NCBI RefSeq assembly: GCF_042675725.1
Contig: NZ_JBHTJN010000010.1
Coordinates: 1-64,000, forward strand
Length of the DNA stretch: 64,000 nucleotides
Direction: 5' to 3'
Origin: Seminibacterium arietis
GTDB lineage: Bacteria; Pseudomonadota; Gammaproteobacteria; Enterobacterales; Pasteurellaceae
The translations under genes were made by a program, and so were the position numbers. A model generated the notes under the pieces. That model was not told the DNA's origin and made no database searches. It saw only the letters and a program-made list of their open reading frames with translations. Shown in pieces: positions 15,199-25,006 of this stretch. The first letter of the stretch is position 1. Every line of letters begins with the position of its first letter.

Positions 15199-16773
15199 CT
15201 ATTCCCACTCAATTGTAGCTGGTGGTTTTCCGCTAATGTCGTACACGACTCTAGAAATTCCGTTCACTTCATTGATGATGCGATTTGAGATTTTTCCTAG
15301 CAGATCGTAAGGTAAATTCGCCCAATGTGCGGTCATAAAATCAATTGTTTCTACCGCTCTTAGGGAAACGACCCAATCATATTTACGTCCATCACCCATT
15401 ACACCGACTGATTTGATGGGTAAGAATACAGTGAAAGCTTGACTGACTTTGTAATACCAGCCTGATTGATAAAGTTCTTCGATAAAAATTGCATCGGCTT
15501 GACGCAGTAGTTCGCAATACTCTTTTTTGATTTCGCCTAATACTCGCACGCCTAAACCTGGTCCTGGAAATGGATGACGATTAAGCATTTCTGCTGGTAG
15601 ACCAAGTGCTAAACCTATTTTACGGACTTCATCTTTAAATAGTTCACGTAGTGGTTCAACTAAGCCTAATTTCATGTAATCAGGTAATCCGCCCACGTTG
15701 TGGTGAGATTTGATGACATGTGCTTTTCCTGTTTTGCTTGCTGCTGATTCAATTACATCAGGGTAAATTGTACCTTGTGCTAACCATTTGACATCAGTCA
15801 ATTTTTTGCTTTCATCGTCGAATACATCAACAAATACTTTGCCAATGGTTTTACGTTTAAGCTCGGGATCTTGAATGCCTGAAAGTGCGGTTAAAAATCT
15901 ATCTTCTGCATTGACTCGAATAATATTCAAGCCAAACTTGTCGCCAAACATTTCCATCACTTGATCGCCTTCGTTTAAACGCAACAAGCCGTTATCAACA
16001 AAAACGCAGTGTAAGTTATTACCAATAGCACGATGTAATAAAAGTGCGGTAACAGATGAATCTACTCCGCCCGACAGTCCTAAAATTACTTCATCATCAC
16101 CAACTTGTGCTTTAATTCGAGCTATCGCATCTTCAATAATGTTTTCCGCTGTCCAATTGGTTTCACAACCACAAATATTGACGACAAAATTTTTCAATAG
16201 TTGTAAGCCACTTTTAGTGTGAGTCACTTCAGGGTGAAATTGCACGCCATAAAAATGACGTTTTTCATCCGACATGGCAGCTATCGGGCAAGTAGATGTT
16301 GAGCCTGTTACTGTAAAGTGCGGTGGTAATTTAGTGACTTTATCACCATGACTCATCCAAACGTCTAGTTGAGGGTGATTATTAGCTGAAATGCCATCTT
16401 GCAGTTGTGCAAATAAACGATCTGTTGTTTGGCATTCTACAGAAGCATAGCCAAATTCTCGATGTTCAGAAGGTTCTGTTAAACCGCCTAATTGCATTGC
16501 CATCGTTTGCATGCCATAACAAATACCTAACACAGGTACACCTGCATTAAATACATATTGCGGTGCTTTAGGGCCATTTTCTTCTGTGGTGCTTTCAGGA
16601 CCTCCAGAAAGAATGATCCCCGTTGGGTTAAATTCTCGGATTTGCTGTTCGCTAACATCCCATGCCCAAAGTTCGCAATATACGCCAATTTCACGTATGC
16701 GACGTGCAATCAACTGAGTATATTGTGAACCAAAATCTAAAATCAGGATTTTATGGTGATGAATATTTTTCAT
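15199..16773 (-). CDS. guaA: GMP synthase (glutamine-hydrolysing)
   Basis: A 524-residue enzyme converting XMP, ATP and glutamine to GMP, the last step of guanine nucleotide synthesis. The class I glutamine amidotransferase domain has nucleophile Cys85 in GICYGMQTM and the His/Glu pair in GVQFHPEVTH near 180. The ATP-pyrophosphatase loop is LGLSGGVDSS near 232, and the C-terminal dimerisation part ends in ATIEWE. The length is standard. It lies 27 bp after guaB on the same strand, so guaB-guaA form an operon. Its 3' end faces the foreign element and is a known island insertion site. The gene is intact. Confidence 0.98.
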   Translation of the reverse strand: MKNIHHHKILILDFGSQYTQLIARRIREIGVYCELWAWDVSEQQIREFNPTGIILSGGPESTTEENGPKAPQYVFNAGVPVLGICYGMQTMAMQLGGLTEPSEHREFGYASVECQTTDRLFAQLQDGISANNHPQLDVWMSHGDKVTKLPPHFTVTGSTSTCPIAAMSDEKRHFYGVQFHPEVTHTKSGLQLLKNFVVNICGCETNWTAENIIEDAIARIKAQVGDDEVILGLSGGVDSSVTALLLHRAIGNNLHCVFVDNGLLRLNEGDQVMEMFGDKFGLNIIRVNAEDRFLTALSGIQDPELKRKTIGKVFVDVFDDESKKLTDVKWLAQGTIYPDVIESAASKTGKAHVIKSHHNVGGLPDYMKLGLVEPLRELFKDEVRKIGLALGLPAEMLNRHPFPGPGLGVRVLGEIKKEYCELLRQADAIFIEELYQSGWYYKVSQAFTVFLPIKSVGVMGDGRKYDWVVSLRAVETIDFMTAHWANLPYDLLGKISNRIINEVNGISRVVYDISGKPPATIEWE

Positions 16774-16800
16774 TGTTTATCTCTTTGATTACCTGTTCTA

Positions 16801-18264
16801 TTAACGCACTTGATAATTTGGTGCTTCTTTGGTGATAGTCACATCATGCACATGACTTTCTTTGATACCTGCCCCACTAATTTTGACAAATTGAGCTTTT
16901 GTACGTAATTCTTCGATAGTTGCACAACCTGTTAGCCCCATACAAGAACGCAATCCCCCCATTTGTTGGTGAATTATTTCTTTCAAAAATCCTTTGTATG
17001 GAATGCGTCCTTCAATTCCCTCAGGAACTAGTTTATCTGCCGCATTATCAGATTGAAAATAACGGTCTGATGATCCTTTCGCCATTGCTCCTAATGATCC
17101 CATGCCTCGATAAGATTTAAAGGCTCGTCCTTGATAAAGTTCAATTTCGCCAGGCGCTTCTTCTGTGCCAGCAAACATTGATCCTACCATGACACAAGAT
17201 GCTCCCGCAGCAATCGCTTTTGCAATATCGCCTGAGTAGCGAATACCACCATCTGCAATGATAGGGATGCCACGTTCTTTTAATGCTTCTGCCGCATCAG
17301 CAATGGCTGTAATCTGTGGCACGCCAACACCTGTAACAATTCGAGTAGTACAAATTGAACCTGGTCCAATACCAATTTTGACCGCACTTGCCCCCGCATC
17401 AGCTAGTGCAATCGCTCCCTCAGCTGTTGCTACATTCCCTGCGATAATAGGCAAATCAGGGTATTTTGCTCGAGTTTCACGCACACGTTGCAATACCCCC
17501 TCAGAATGACCATGAGAAGAGTCAATCAACAATACATCAACACCTGCTTTTACAAGTGCTTCAATTCGTTCTTCATTACCAGCTCCCGCTCCTACTGCTG
17601 CACCAACACGTAAACGCCCAAAAGCATCTTTACAAGCATTCGGTTTTTGTTCTGTTTTTTGGAAGTCTTTTAGCGTAATCATGCCTTTTAATTTAAATTG
17701 ATTATCTACAACTAATACTTTCTCTACTCGATGTTGGTGCATCAAACTAAAAATTTCTTCACTCTGTGCATTTTCTTTGACCGTAACTAACCGCTCTTTT
17801 GGTGTCATTAACTGGCTGACCGTTTTGCTCATATCACGTACAAAACGAATATCTCGTCCTGTAATAATGCCTACTAAATTATGTTCATTATCTACAACGG
17901 GGAAACTGGCAAAGCTATTTTTCTTTACAATTTCAGAGAGCTCACCTAAGGTCAATTCTGGACGAACTGTGATAGGATCAGTAACAATTCCGCTCTCAAA
18001 TTTTTTCACCTTGCGAACACGATCCGCTTGACGTTCGATACTCATATTTTTATGAATAAAACCAATACCGCCCTCTTGAGCAAGAGAAATTGCTAACTTA
18101 GTTTCTGTTACCGTGTCCATCGCTGCAGATAGCATTGGAATATTCAGACGAATATCTTTTGTAAGTTGGGTGGATAAATCCGCTGTATTAGGTAAAACGG
18201 TGGAATGTGCTGGGACGAGGAGCACATCATCAAAAGTTAAAGCTTCTTTAATTACTCGTAACAT
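16801..18264 (-). CDS. guaB: Inosine-5'-monophosphate dehydrogenase
   Basis: A 487-residue IMP dehydrogenase that oxidises IMP to XMP with NAD, the committed step toward GMP. The order is TIM-barrel start (LTFDDVLLVPAHSTVLP), two CBS domains (about 95-205), catalytic loop GIGPGSICTTRI (Cys near 305), and flap and C-terminal IMP-binding segments (YRGMGSLGAM). The start at 18264 gives the usual family N-terminus MLRVIKEALTFDD; an upstream in-frame ATG (18285) adds seven atypical residues. It is first gene of the guaBA operon and divergent from birA. Confidence 0.97.
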   Translation of the reverse strand: MLRVIKEALTFDDVLLVPAHSTVLPNTADLSTQLTKDIRLNIPMLSAAMDTVTETKLAISLAQEGGIGFIHKNMSIERQADRVRKVKKFESGIVTDPITVRPELTLGELSEIVKKNSFASFPVVDNEHNLVGIITGRDIRFVRDMSKTVSQLMTPKERLVTVKENAQSEEIFSLMHQHRVEKVLVVDNQFKLKGMITLKDFQKTEQKPNACKDAFGRLRVGAAVGAGAGNEERIEALVKAGVDVLLIDSSHGHSEGVLQRVRETRAKYPDLPIIAGNVATAEGAIALADAGASAVKIGIGPGSICTTRIVTGVGVPQITAIADAAEALKERGIPIIADGGIRYSGDIAKAIAAGASCVMVGSMFAGTEEAPGEIELYQGRAFKSYRGMGSLGAMAKGSSDRYFQSDNAADKLVPEGIEGRIPYKGFLKEIIHQQMGGLRSCMGLTGCATIEELRTKAQFVKISGAGIKESHVHDVTITKEAPNYQVR

Positions 18265-18421
18265 AGTGCAATATTCTCTTTTCAAAATAAAATAAGGATA
18301 AAAATATTGCGGTGGGATTATACAGATTTTACTTCCGTTTGAAAATTAGTTTTTTTAATTATTTTAAGGAATTCAAATTTATGATAAAAATGATAATTAA
18401 AATCCATATTCGAGAAATAAA

Positions 18422-19351
18422 ATGGAAAACTTATTAAATATACTTGCTGATTGCAAGCCTCATTCTATGCCAAATTTAACCGCACTTTTAACCAAAACGC
18501 CGCAGCAAATTGAACAATCAATTATTGCTCTGCAAAAATTAGGGCTAAATATTAAAGTTGATACTATTGGCGTTCACTTACAACCTCAATTGGATTTACT
18601 TGATTTTCAAAGAATTTCTACCGCACTTTCAACTAAACATATCTTTATTAAGTCAGTGGTTGATTCAACTAACGCCTTTTTATTTAGGAATCTAAATCAG
18701 CTAAAAAAAGGTGATTTTTGCATCGCAGAGTATCAAACTGCTGGGCGTGGTCGACGTGGACGACAATGGTTTTCACCTTTTGCAGGGCAAATTATGCTTA
18801 GTGTTTATTGGAATTTTGCTCCAAACATATTAATTAACGGTCTAAGTTCTGTTGTTGGTATTGCTATTGCTGAAGCGTTGAATCATGTGACTAATAATAA
18901 AGTGCGGTTAAAATGGCCAAATGATTTGCTACTCGATGGACGTAAACTTGGAGGCATTCTAATTGAACTTGCACATCAACATAATGGATTACTTAACGTT
19001 ATCATCGGTTTTGGGATTAATCTTTCAATTGGTTCAAAACAACAAATAGATCAACCTTGGGCTGAATTGATTGAAGTGTTGCCTCAACTTGATCGTAATC
19101 AGTTAATTATTGAAATTATGAATAATTTATACCAAACGTTGCCTCTTTTTGAACAAAATGGATTTAGTTTTTTTCGTCAAAAATGGATTGAACTTGATGC
19201 CTTTTTAGAGCAGCCAATTAAAGTGATCAGCGAAAAGTCTGAAATTCAAGGAATTTCACAAGGCGTTGATAATAATGGATTTTTATTAGTTTCTACAAAA
19301 AATGGATTATTATCGTTCAATGCTGGAGAAGTTTCTTTACGGAAACAGTAA
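18422..19351 (+). CDS. birA: Biotin-[acetyl-CoA-carboxylase] ligase / biotin operon repressor
   Basis: A 309-residue BirA. N-terminal residues 1-60 form a winged helix (LTKTPQQIEQSIIALQKLGL), so it may also repress biotin genes. The central ligase domain has the biotinyl-AMP loop GRGRRGRQW near 115 and KWPNDLLLDGRKLGGIL near 163. The C-terminal SH3-like part follows from 265. It attaches biotin to the carboxylase carrier protein. It is divergent from guaB with 157 bp between, and is followed by a strong terminator before convergent nhaA. Confidence 0.95.
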   Translation: MENLLNILADCKPHSMPNLTALLTKTPQQIEQSIIALQKLGLNIKVDTIGVHLQPQLDLLDFQRISTALSTKHIFIKSVVDSTNAFLFRNLNQLKKGDFCIAEYQTAGRGRRGRQWFSPFAGQIMLSVYWNFAPNILINGLSSVVGIAIAEALNHVTNNKVRLKWPNDLLLDGRKLGGILIELAHQHNGLLNVIIGFGINLSIGSKQQIDQPWAELIEVLPQLDRNQLIIEIMNNLYQTLPLFEQNGFSFFRQKWIELDAFLEQPIKVISEKSEIQGISQGVDNNGFLLVSTKNGLLSFNAGEVSLRKQ

Positions 19352-19361
19352 GAGGTTGAAT

Positions 19362-19397
19362 AACAAGATCGGAGAAAAATCCGATCTTGTTACCGCA
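19362..19397. terminator. Terminator between birA and nhaA
   Basis: AACAAGATCGG (19362-19372) pairs perfectly with CCGATCTTGTT (19381-19391) across an 8-nt loop. An uptake word ACCGCACTT and a T run follow. It serves birA on the plus strand and possibly nhaA on the minus strand. Confidence 0.85.
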
Positions 19398-19402
19398 CTT
19401 TT

Positions 19403-20596
19403 TTAATTTGATGTTTGTAGTTTGTTTTTTTCTTTTGCTGGAGTGAAAATTCGCAATAAAATATAACCAGCAATCGCAGATAAGCCTGACCCAATTAAAA
19501 TGCCAAGACGAGCAAAAGCCGTTAATTCACTGTTACTTTGATCTGCAAAAGCTAATCCAGCTAAAAACATTGACATAGTAAAGCCGATTCCACATAACAC
19601 TGCAATAGCAAAAATTTGTTTGAAATTAATACCTTCCGATAATTTTGCAATTTTTAATTTCACTGCGATATAACTGAATAGGAAAACGCCAAGCGGTTTG
19701 CCAATCAATAGCCCCAAGGTCACGCCTAAAGTCAATGGTGATGTTAAAGCATTCCAACCAATATTTGACAGCGATACTCCTGCATTACAGAAAGCAAATA
19801 ACGGTAGTATCATAAAAGAACACCAAGGTGCTAGAACATGTTCCATGTCATGTAATGGCTCTCTGCCATCTTTGCTTTTTAATGGCACACAAAAACCAAT
19901 AATTACTCCTGCCAATGTTGCATGAACGCCCGATTTTAAGACAGAAACCCATAAAATTAAGCCCAATATGCTATAGGCGGTTAAGCTACTTACATTAAAT
20001 CGATTTAATAATACTAATCCTATAATTGCGGTTGCCGCCAGCACTAGTGCTTCTGGACTTAATTCATTAGAGAAAAAGACTGCAATAACAATAATTGCCC
20101 CTAAGTCATCAATAATGGCTAATGCTAATAAAAATATTTTTAATGCAAAAGGTATCCGACTACCTAATAATCCTAATACACCTAAAGCAAAGGCTATATC
20201 AGTTGCCATAGGGATTGCCCATCCTTCTTGATAGGGAGAGGACTGATTGATAAACCAATAGATCAATGCAGGTACAATCATTCCACCTAATGCCCCAATT
20301 GCAGGAAAAATTGCTCGTTGATAGCTAGAAATCGCCCCTACCAATAATTCTCGTTTTACTTCAAGCCCCACTAGTACAAAAAAAATCGCCATAAAACCAT
20401 CATTCACCCACATTAACAATGGCTTATTTATTTCTACTAATGAGCCTAGTTTAACAATCACAGGAGCATCAAGAAAATCAAAATAAAGCTGACTAAAAGG
20501 GGTGTTTGCCCAAAGAACTGCAAAAGCGGCAAAGAATAACAAAACAATGCCGCCTGTAGCCTCTAACTTCATAAAATAACGTATTTGCTGTATCAT
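19403..20596 (-). CDS. nhaA: Na+/H+ antiporter NhaA
   Basis: A 397-residue inner-membrane antiporter that expels Na+ in exchange for protons under alkaline or salt stress. About twelve hydrophobic helices are visible. The key transport motif ALAIIDDLGAIIVIA near residue 160 carries the paired aspartates, and PMATDIAFALGVL precedes it. Its length is typical. It is monocistronic, between birA (convergent) and dgt (same strand, 130 bp away). Confidence 0.96.
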   Translation of the reverse strand: MIQQIRYFMKLEATGGIVLLFFAAFAVLWANTPFSQLYFDFLDAPVIVKLGSLVEINKPLLMWVNDGFMAIFFVLVGLEVKRELLVGAISSYQRAIFPAIGALGGMIVPALIYWFINQSSPYQEGWAIPMATDIAFALGVLGLLGSRIPFALKIFLLALAIIDDLGAIIVIAVFFSNELSPEALVLAATAIIGLVLLNRFNVSSLTAYSILGLILWVSVLKSGVHATLAGVIIGFCVPLKSKDGREPLHDMEHVLAPWCSFMILPLFAFCNAGVSLSNIGWNALTSPLTLGVTLGLLIGKPLGVFLFSYIAVKLKIAKLSEGINFKQIFAIAVLCGIGFTMSMFLAGLAFADQSNSELTAFARLGILIGSGLSAIAGYILLRIFTPAKEKNKLQTSN

Positions 20597-20729
20597 TTTC
20601 TTTCCTGTTTAAAATTAAAATATAAAATTTTTTACACAAAATTTACTTTCATGTCAATATAAATAAAAATTTAACGTTTATTTAAAATGTATTTTATTTT
20701 CAATAAATTTAACCGCACTTTCTTGAAAT

Positions 20730-22079
20730 TTATAATTGATGATAAACTTTTATTGCATGTGCATCAGACATACCTGCGATATAATCACAAATAACTCTTT
20801 TTTTGTCTCTTTCTGTCGCATTTTTCCAACGTAATGCTGTATTATTAGGTAATAGACGCTCTGGATCACTTTCAAATATGCTAAACATTTCAGTTAAAAT
20901 TCGTTGTCCTTTGTATTCAATTCGCTGTGTTTGTACATTTTTAATCACATATTTCCATACGAATTTTTTGAAAATATCAAGTACCTCAATTACTTCTTCT
21001 GGTAGTTCAGCGTTATATCTCAATAAAGGATCGGTGAAATTCTCTAGTATTTTCCACCGCACATGAGTGATGAAAAAGTTGACTAATGCTCCCACTGCAT
21101 TTTTACGTTTGTAATGTTTATCAGAAAAAAGTTTATCGGTGAGATCTTCTGCATTCCGTCTAATCCAATCTGATTGACAATTTTTTAATTTTTCAACAGC
21201 TTCCTGCCATTGATGTCGATTGACAACACCAACAACTACTGCATCTTCTAAATCATGCACGCCATAAGCAATATCATCTGCTAATTCCATAATGCTACAA
21301 TCTAATGATTTATAAAGCGTTTTTAATGTGTCTGTTGAACTCTCTCTTTGTTGCTTAAATTGCGTAAATAAACAACGGTCTGTTTCTGATAGCGGTTCTA
21401 GTAGCCAATTGAACATGCCTTGATCATCGCGGAATAAGCCTTTACCTGGTTTCCAATCAGCAATTTTAACATAACGAGATTGATCCTTTTCTAATTCAAT
21501 ATATTGGTATTGTGGAGAGGAAAGATCTAAAATGGCTGGATATTTTACAATGCCTAATAAAGTACGACGAGTTAAATTCATCCCCGCTTTTTCAGTATAA
21601 GGCTCTAATTTTGTCAGTAATCGAAAAGTTTGAGCATTGCCTTCAAAACCGCCATGAGCATGCATCATATAGTTTAATGCAACTTCTCCCCCGTGACCAA
21701 AAGGTGGGTGCCCAATATCATGAGCAAAACATAGGCTTTCGATAAGTTCATTAGTTGGCAACAACGGCTTTAAATTTTTTTGTAACGGTAAAATATCCAT
21801 TCCCAGTTGATAAGAGAGCGTAGCAAATGCCTCGCTAAATTTAAGTTGTGAAACTAAACTACTACCAATTTGAGCGGTCTCCAAAGAATGGGTTAACCGA
21901 GTACGATAAAAATCATTTTCACCTACAGCATGAATTTGCGTTTTTGCTTGTAAACAACGAAAGGCTGCACTATGTAAGATTCGTCCACGATCTCGACAAA
22001 AAGGAGGTCTATGATCTTTTTCTCGTGGTGAATCTTCAATAAAACGCATATACCAAGCAGGATTGATCTGATTTTTCAT
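20730..22079 (-). CDS. dgt: Deoxyguanosinetriphosphate triphosphohydrolase-like protein
   Basis: A 449-residue HD-domain dNTP triphosphohydrolase. The metal-binding histidines/aspartates are in YRTRLTHSLETAQ (about 60) and CFAHDIGHPPFGHGGE (about 117), with later MELADDIAYGVHDLEDA near 265. It removes triphosphate from dNTPs and so tunes nucleotide pools. The length is nearer the non-enteric dGTPase-like group than E. coli Dgt. It starts 7 bp after the yohK stop with GAGGACA ahead, so it is probably the third gene of a yohJ-yohK-dgt operon. Confidence 0.9.
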   Translation of the reverse strand: MKNQINPAWYMRFIEDSPREKDHRPPFCRDRGRILHSAAFRCLQAKTQIHAVGENDFYRTRLTHSLETAQIGSSLVSQLKFSEAFATLSYQLGMDILPLQKNLKPLLPTNELIESLCFAHDIGHPPFGHGGEVALNYMMHAHGGFEGNAQTFRLLTKLEPYTEKAGMNLTRRTLLGIVKYPAILDLSSPQYQYIELEKDQSRYVKIADWKPGKGLFRDDQGMFNWLLEPLSETDRCLFTQFKQQRESSTDTLKTLYKSLDCSIMELADDIAYGVHDLEDAVVVGVVNRHQWQEAVEKLKNCQSDWIRRNAEDLTDKLFSDKHYKRKNAVGALVNFFITHVRWKILENFTDPLLRYNAELPEEVIEVLDIFKKFVWKYVIKNVQTQRIEYKGQRILTEMFSIFESDPERLLPNNTALRWKNATERDKKRVICDYIAGMSDAHAIKVYHQL

Positions 22080-22086
22080 ATTGTCC

Positions 22087-22773
22087 TCACGTCACTAGAA
22101 GATAAATCATTTTAAATACCAAAGGTGCAAAAACTGAACTGATGATACCGCATAATACTAGAGAAATCGAACTATAACTGCCAGCTTTCTGATCTACTTC
22201 CATGCATGACACTGTACCCAACACGTGAGAGACAGCCCCTATAGATAATCCAATTGCTTGAGAGTGTTTTAATTTTATTTTTTTTAAGATTAAGTAGCCA
22301 AATATAGAACCCTGTAATCCAGCAATAACTACACTAACCGCAGTAATTGCGGGTATTCCCCCCATATTTTCTGCTATAGACATTGCGATCGGCGTAGTGA
22401 CTGATTTAGGTAAAACTGTAACAAGCATTTCAGGTGTTGCACCTAATAACCAAGCTAATATCGCTCCTGTAGTCATCGATAATAACGATGCCACTAATGT
22501 CACCGATAAAATAATTTTCCATTGTGGGATAATTTGACGTAATTGCTCATATAAAGGCAGAGCCAATGCTACCACACTCACACCAAGCAAATTATTCAGT
22601 AACGAATTACCTTTCATATAATCATCATAAGGAATTCCACTGATAGATAAAAATACAACTAATATCAATACGGTCAAAATAAAAGTGTTAAAAACAATAG
22701 ATTTCCATCGTTTACTAATTTGCAATGCGACCCAAAATGCAACAAGTGTAAGCAAAGAATAACAATAAATCAT
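22087..22773 (-). CDS. yohK: LrgB/CidB-family inner membrane protein (YohK)
   Basis: A 228-residue membrane protein with six or seven hydrophobic helices and the family's VTVLPKSVTTPIAMSIAENM and GAVSHVLGTVSC motifs. LrgB proteins pair with LrgA holin-like proteins and are linked to murein hydrolase control or export of small metabolites; the role in Gram-negative bacteria is not settled. It overlaps the yohJ stop by 4 bp (ATGA), so the pair is co-translated. Confidence 0.9.
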   Translation of the reverse strand: MIYCYSLLTLVAFWVALQISKRWKSIVFNTFILTVLILVVFLSISGIPYDDYMKGNSLLNNLLGVSVVALALPLYEQLRQIIPQWKIILSVTLVASLLSMTTGAILAWLLGATPEMLVTVLPKSVTTPIAMSIAENMGGIPAITAVSVVIAGLQGSIFGYLILKKIKLKHSQAIGLSIGAVSHVLGTVSCMEVDQKAGSYSSISLVLCGIISSVFAPLVFKMIYLLVT

Positions 22774-23189
22774 AGTACTCTCTCAATTTTTGCTCGTTTT
22801 TTTAATATTTTTTTACGTAGTCCACTAAAAGAGGATCGAAAAAACAACCTATCTGCCATTAAACCAATAAAAATTAGAGTAATACAGGTACTAATAACGT
22901 TCGGAATTAATAAAATATTTGCTTTAGCTATTAATAAGTCTTGGTATTTGATTATACCTACACTGACAGGGACAAATAATACCGCCATGTATTTCAGTAA
23001 TAAAGTTGCCCCAGAAAATACCCAATGAGGCTTAATTACTTTTGTGACTAATCCAAAAAATAATAGAAATAGCCCCCAAATACTATCTGGTATTCCCAAA
23101 GGAATGAAATGTGCAATCCAACTACCTAAATACAGCATCACGTAAAGTATAATAAAAGAGTGTAATAACTGAAAAATCCGTTGTTTCAT
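22770..23189 (-). CDS. yohJ: LrgA/CidA holin-like membrane protein (YohJ, UPF0299)
   Basis: A 139-residue protein with four hydrophobic helices. IPDSIWGLFLLFFGL and KYMAVLFVPVSVGII match the LrgA/YohJ family, and the basic tail (FFRSSFSGLRKKILKKRAK) is cytoplasmic. Together with YohK it would form the membrane complex. It starts the operon and is divergent from the secreted nuclease gene with 112 bp between them. Confidence 0.88.
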   Translation of the reverse strand: MKQRIFQLLHSFIILYVMLYLGSWIAHFIPLGIPDSIWGLFLLFFGLVTKVIKPHWVFSGATLLLKYMAVLFVPVSVGIIKYQDLLIAKANILLIPNVISTCITLIFIGLMADRLFFRSSFSGLRKKILKKRAKIERVL

Positions 23190-23301
23190 GATGAATTCAA
23201 TTTTTATGATAAAAAATACAAAATAATTTTACTCTCATTTTTTTATTTATGAGCTAATTTTTGCTAAAATAATCGTGTTTTGGTAATAATTCTTTATAAA
23301 A

Positions 23302-23814
23302 ATGTTGAAAAAATATATCTCTTTTATTTTACTGTTATTACTTGTTACGCTTCCTGCTCAAGCTACAAGTCGCAGTATAACTTGTCTAGCAGTTAGCATT
23401 ACTGATGGCGATACATTTACTTGTTTATTAGAAAATAATAAACAAATTAAAATTCGATTAGCAGAAATTGATGCACCTGAAAAAAAACAACCTTTCGGTA
23501 AAAAATCAAAGCAAGCATTAGCACGATATATTCATAAAAAGAAAGTGAAGCTTGTCATTTTTGGCTATGATCGCTATCAGCGTACGTTAGCCACTGTTTA
23601 TGATCAAAATGATGAGAATATAAACTTAAAAATGGTACAATCTGGTATGGCATGGGCTTACAAAAAATACGTTAGAAATCCTGTTTATATTCAAGCTCAA
23701 CAAAACGCTAAACGAAAAGAAGTTGGACTTTGGCAAGATAAAAATCCTATTCCACCAGAACAGTGGCGTAAGCAGCAAAGGTTACTACATGAAAATCAAT
23801 ACTATGCCCTTTGA
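23302..23814 (+). CDS. Secreted thermonuclease-family (SNase) endonuclease
   Basis: A 170-residue protein with a signal peptide (MLKKYISFILLLLLVTLPAQA) cleaved near residue 22. The SNase fold follows: ITDGDTFTC near 32 and RLAEIDAPE near 51 with the catalytic Arg/Asp. It then carries KQPFGKKSKQAL, YDRYQRTLATVY and GMAWAYKKY. It would cut DNA or RNA in the periplasm or outside the cell using Ca2+. The length is usual. The last 26 bp overlap the csdA start, which suggests coupling. It has no clear Shine-Dalgarno. Confidence 0.9.
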   Translation: MLKKYISFILLLLLVTLPAQATSRSITCLAVSITDGDTFTCLLENNKQIKIRLAEIDAPEKKQPFGKKSKQALARYIHKKKVKLVIFGYDRYQRTLATVYDQNDENINLKMVQSGMAWAYKKYVRNPVYIQAQQNAKRKEVGLWQDKNPIPPEQWRKQQRLLHENQYYAL

Positions 23815-25006
23815 TAACGTCAAATTCCGACAACAATTCCCGTATTTTCAGCAAGAAAATACGGCTGTTTATTTAGATAGTGCAGCGACGACGCTAAAAC
23901 CACAAGTGTTAATTGATGCTACCACAGATTTTTATCTGCTTGGTGGATCAGTACATCGCAGTCAATATGAAGAAAAACAGACCGCACTTTACGAGCAGGC
24001 TCGAACTCAAGTGAAAGAATTAATTCATGCTGAAAGTGAAAATGCTGTCATTTGGACTTCAGGCTGTACTCATGGGATCAATTTAGTTGCTAACGGTTTA
24101 CTGCATCAATTTTGTCCACAAGATGAGATTATTATCACTACAGCAGAACACCATGCAAACTTTGTACCTTGGCAGCAACTAGCTAAAAAGAGCGGTGCAA
24201 AATTAGTAATTCTACCAGTCGAAAAAGATGGAATGATTGATGAGCAAGCATTAGCTCAAGTGCTAAACTCTCGGACTAAACTCGTTGCTTTGAATTGGGT
24301 TTCTAATATAACAGGGACAAAGCAATCTATCGCTTCACTGATTCCGTTAATTCGTCAAAAAAGCACCGCACTTGTGCTAGTTGATGCAGCTCAAGCAATT
24401 TGTCATTTTCCTATTGATCTGCAAACAGCAGACATTGATTTCATCAGTTTTTCCGCACATAAGTTCTATGGTCCTACTGGATTAGGAGTACTAAGTGGAA
24501 AACTCACTGCACTTGAACAGCTTCAACCATTAATGTTTGGTGGGAAAATGGTTGAACAAGTATCAAATTCAACTAGCCGCTTCAGTAAGTTACCTTACCG
24601 TCTCGAAGCTGGTACGCCGAATACAGCTGCTGTGATTGTTTTTTGTGCTGTGCTAACATGGTTTCGTCAATGGGATCAAATTGCAATGGAGAAATATACG
24701 CAATCATTGGCAAAACAAATTGTCACTCGATTACAAAATTACGCTCTTTGTCGCATTTTTAGCTCGCCTCAAAGCTCAATATTAAGTTTTGTTTTTGAAC
24801 ATATCGAAAACAGCGATTTAGCTACATTATTGGCTGAACAAAATATCGCAATACGAGTCGGTAAACACTGTGCTGAACCTTACATCAATCACCTAAATTT
24901 ACAAGGAACACTACGCATTTCTCTCGCACCTTACAATAACCAACAAGATATTGACAATTTTTTTACTGCACTTGATAAAGCTCTTAGCTTATTGGAGATA
25001 GAATGA
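23789..25006 (+). CDS. csdA: Cysteine desulfurase CsdA (SufS group II)
   Basis: A 405-residue PLP enzyme that removes sulfur from cysteine for Fe-S or other sulfur products. Motifs are LDSAATTLKPQ near 28, DAAQAICHFP near 205, PLP lysine in SFSAHKFYGPTG near 227, and catalytic cysteine in RVGKHCAEPYI near 366. The start at 23789 is chosen for AAAGG seven bases ahead; it gives a normal-length protein and overlaps the nuclease gene. csdE follows with an ATGA overlap, the usual csdA-csdE arrangement. Confidence 0.92.
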   Translation: MKINTMPFDNVKFRQQFPYFQQENTAVYLDSAATTLKPQVLIDATTDFYLLGGSVHRSQYEEKQTALYEQARTQVKELIHAESENAVIWTSGCTHGINLVANGLLHQFCPQDEIIITTAEHHANFVPWQQLAKKSGAKLVILPVEKDGMIDEQALAQVLNSRTKLVALNWVSNITGTKQSIASLIPLIRQKSTALVLVDAAQAICHFPIDLQTADIDFISFSAHKFYGPTGLGVLSGKLTALEQLQPLMFGGKMVEQVSNSTSRFSKLPYRLEAGTPNTAAVIVFCAVLTWFRQWDQIAMEKYTQSLAKQIVTRLQNYALCRIFSSPQSSILSFVFEHIENSDLATLLAEQNIAIRVGKHCAEPYINHLNLQGTLRISLAPYNNQQDIDNFFTALDKALSLLEIE

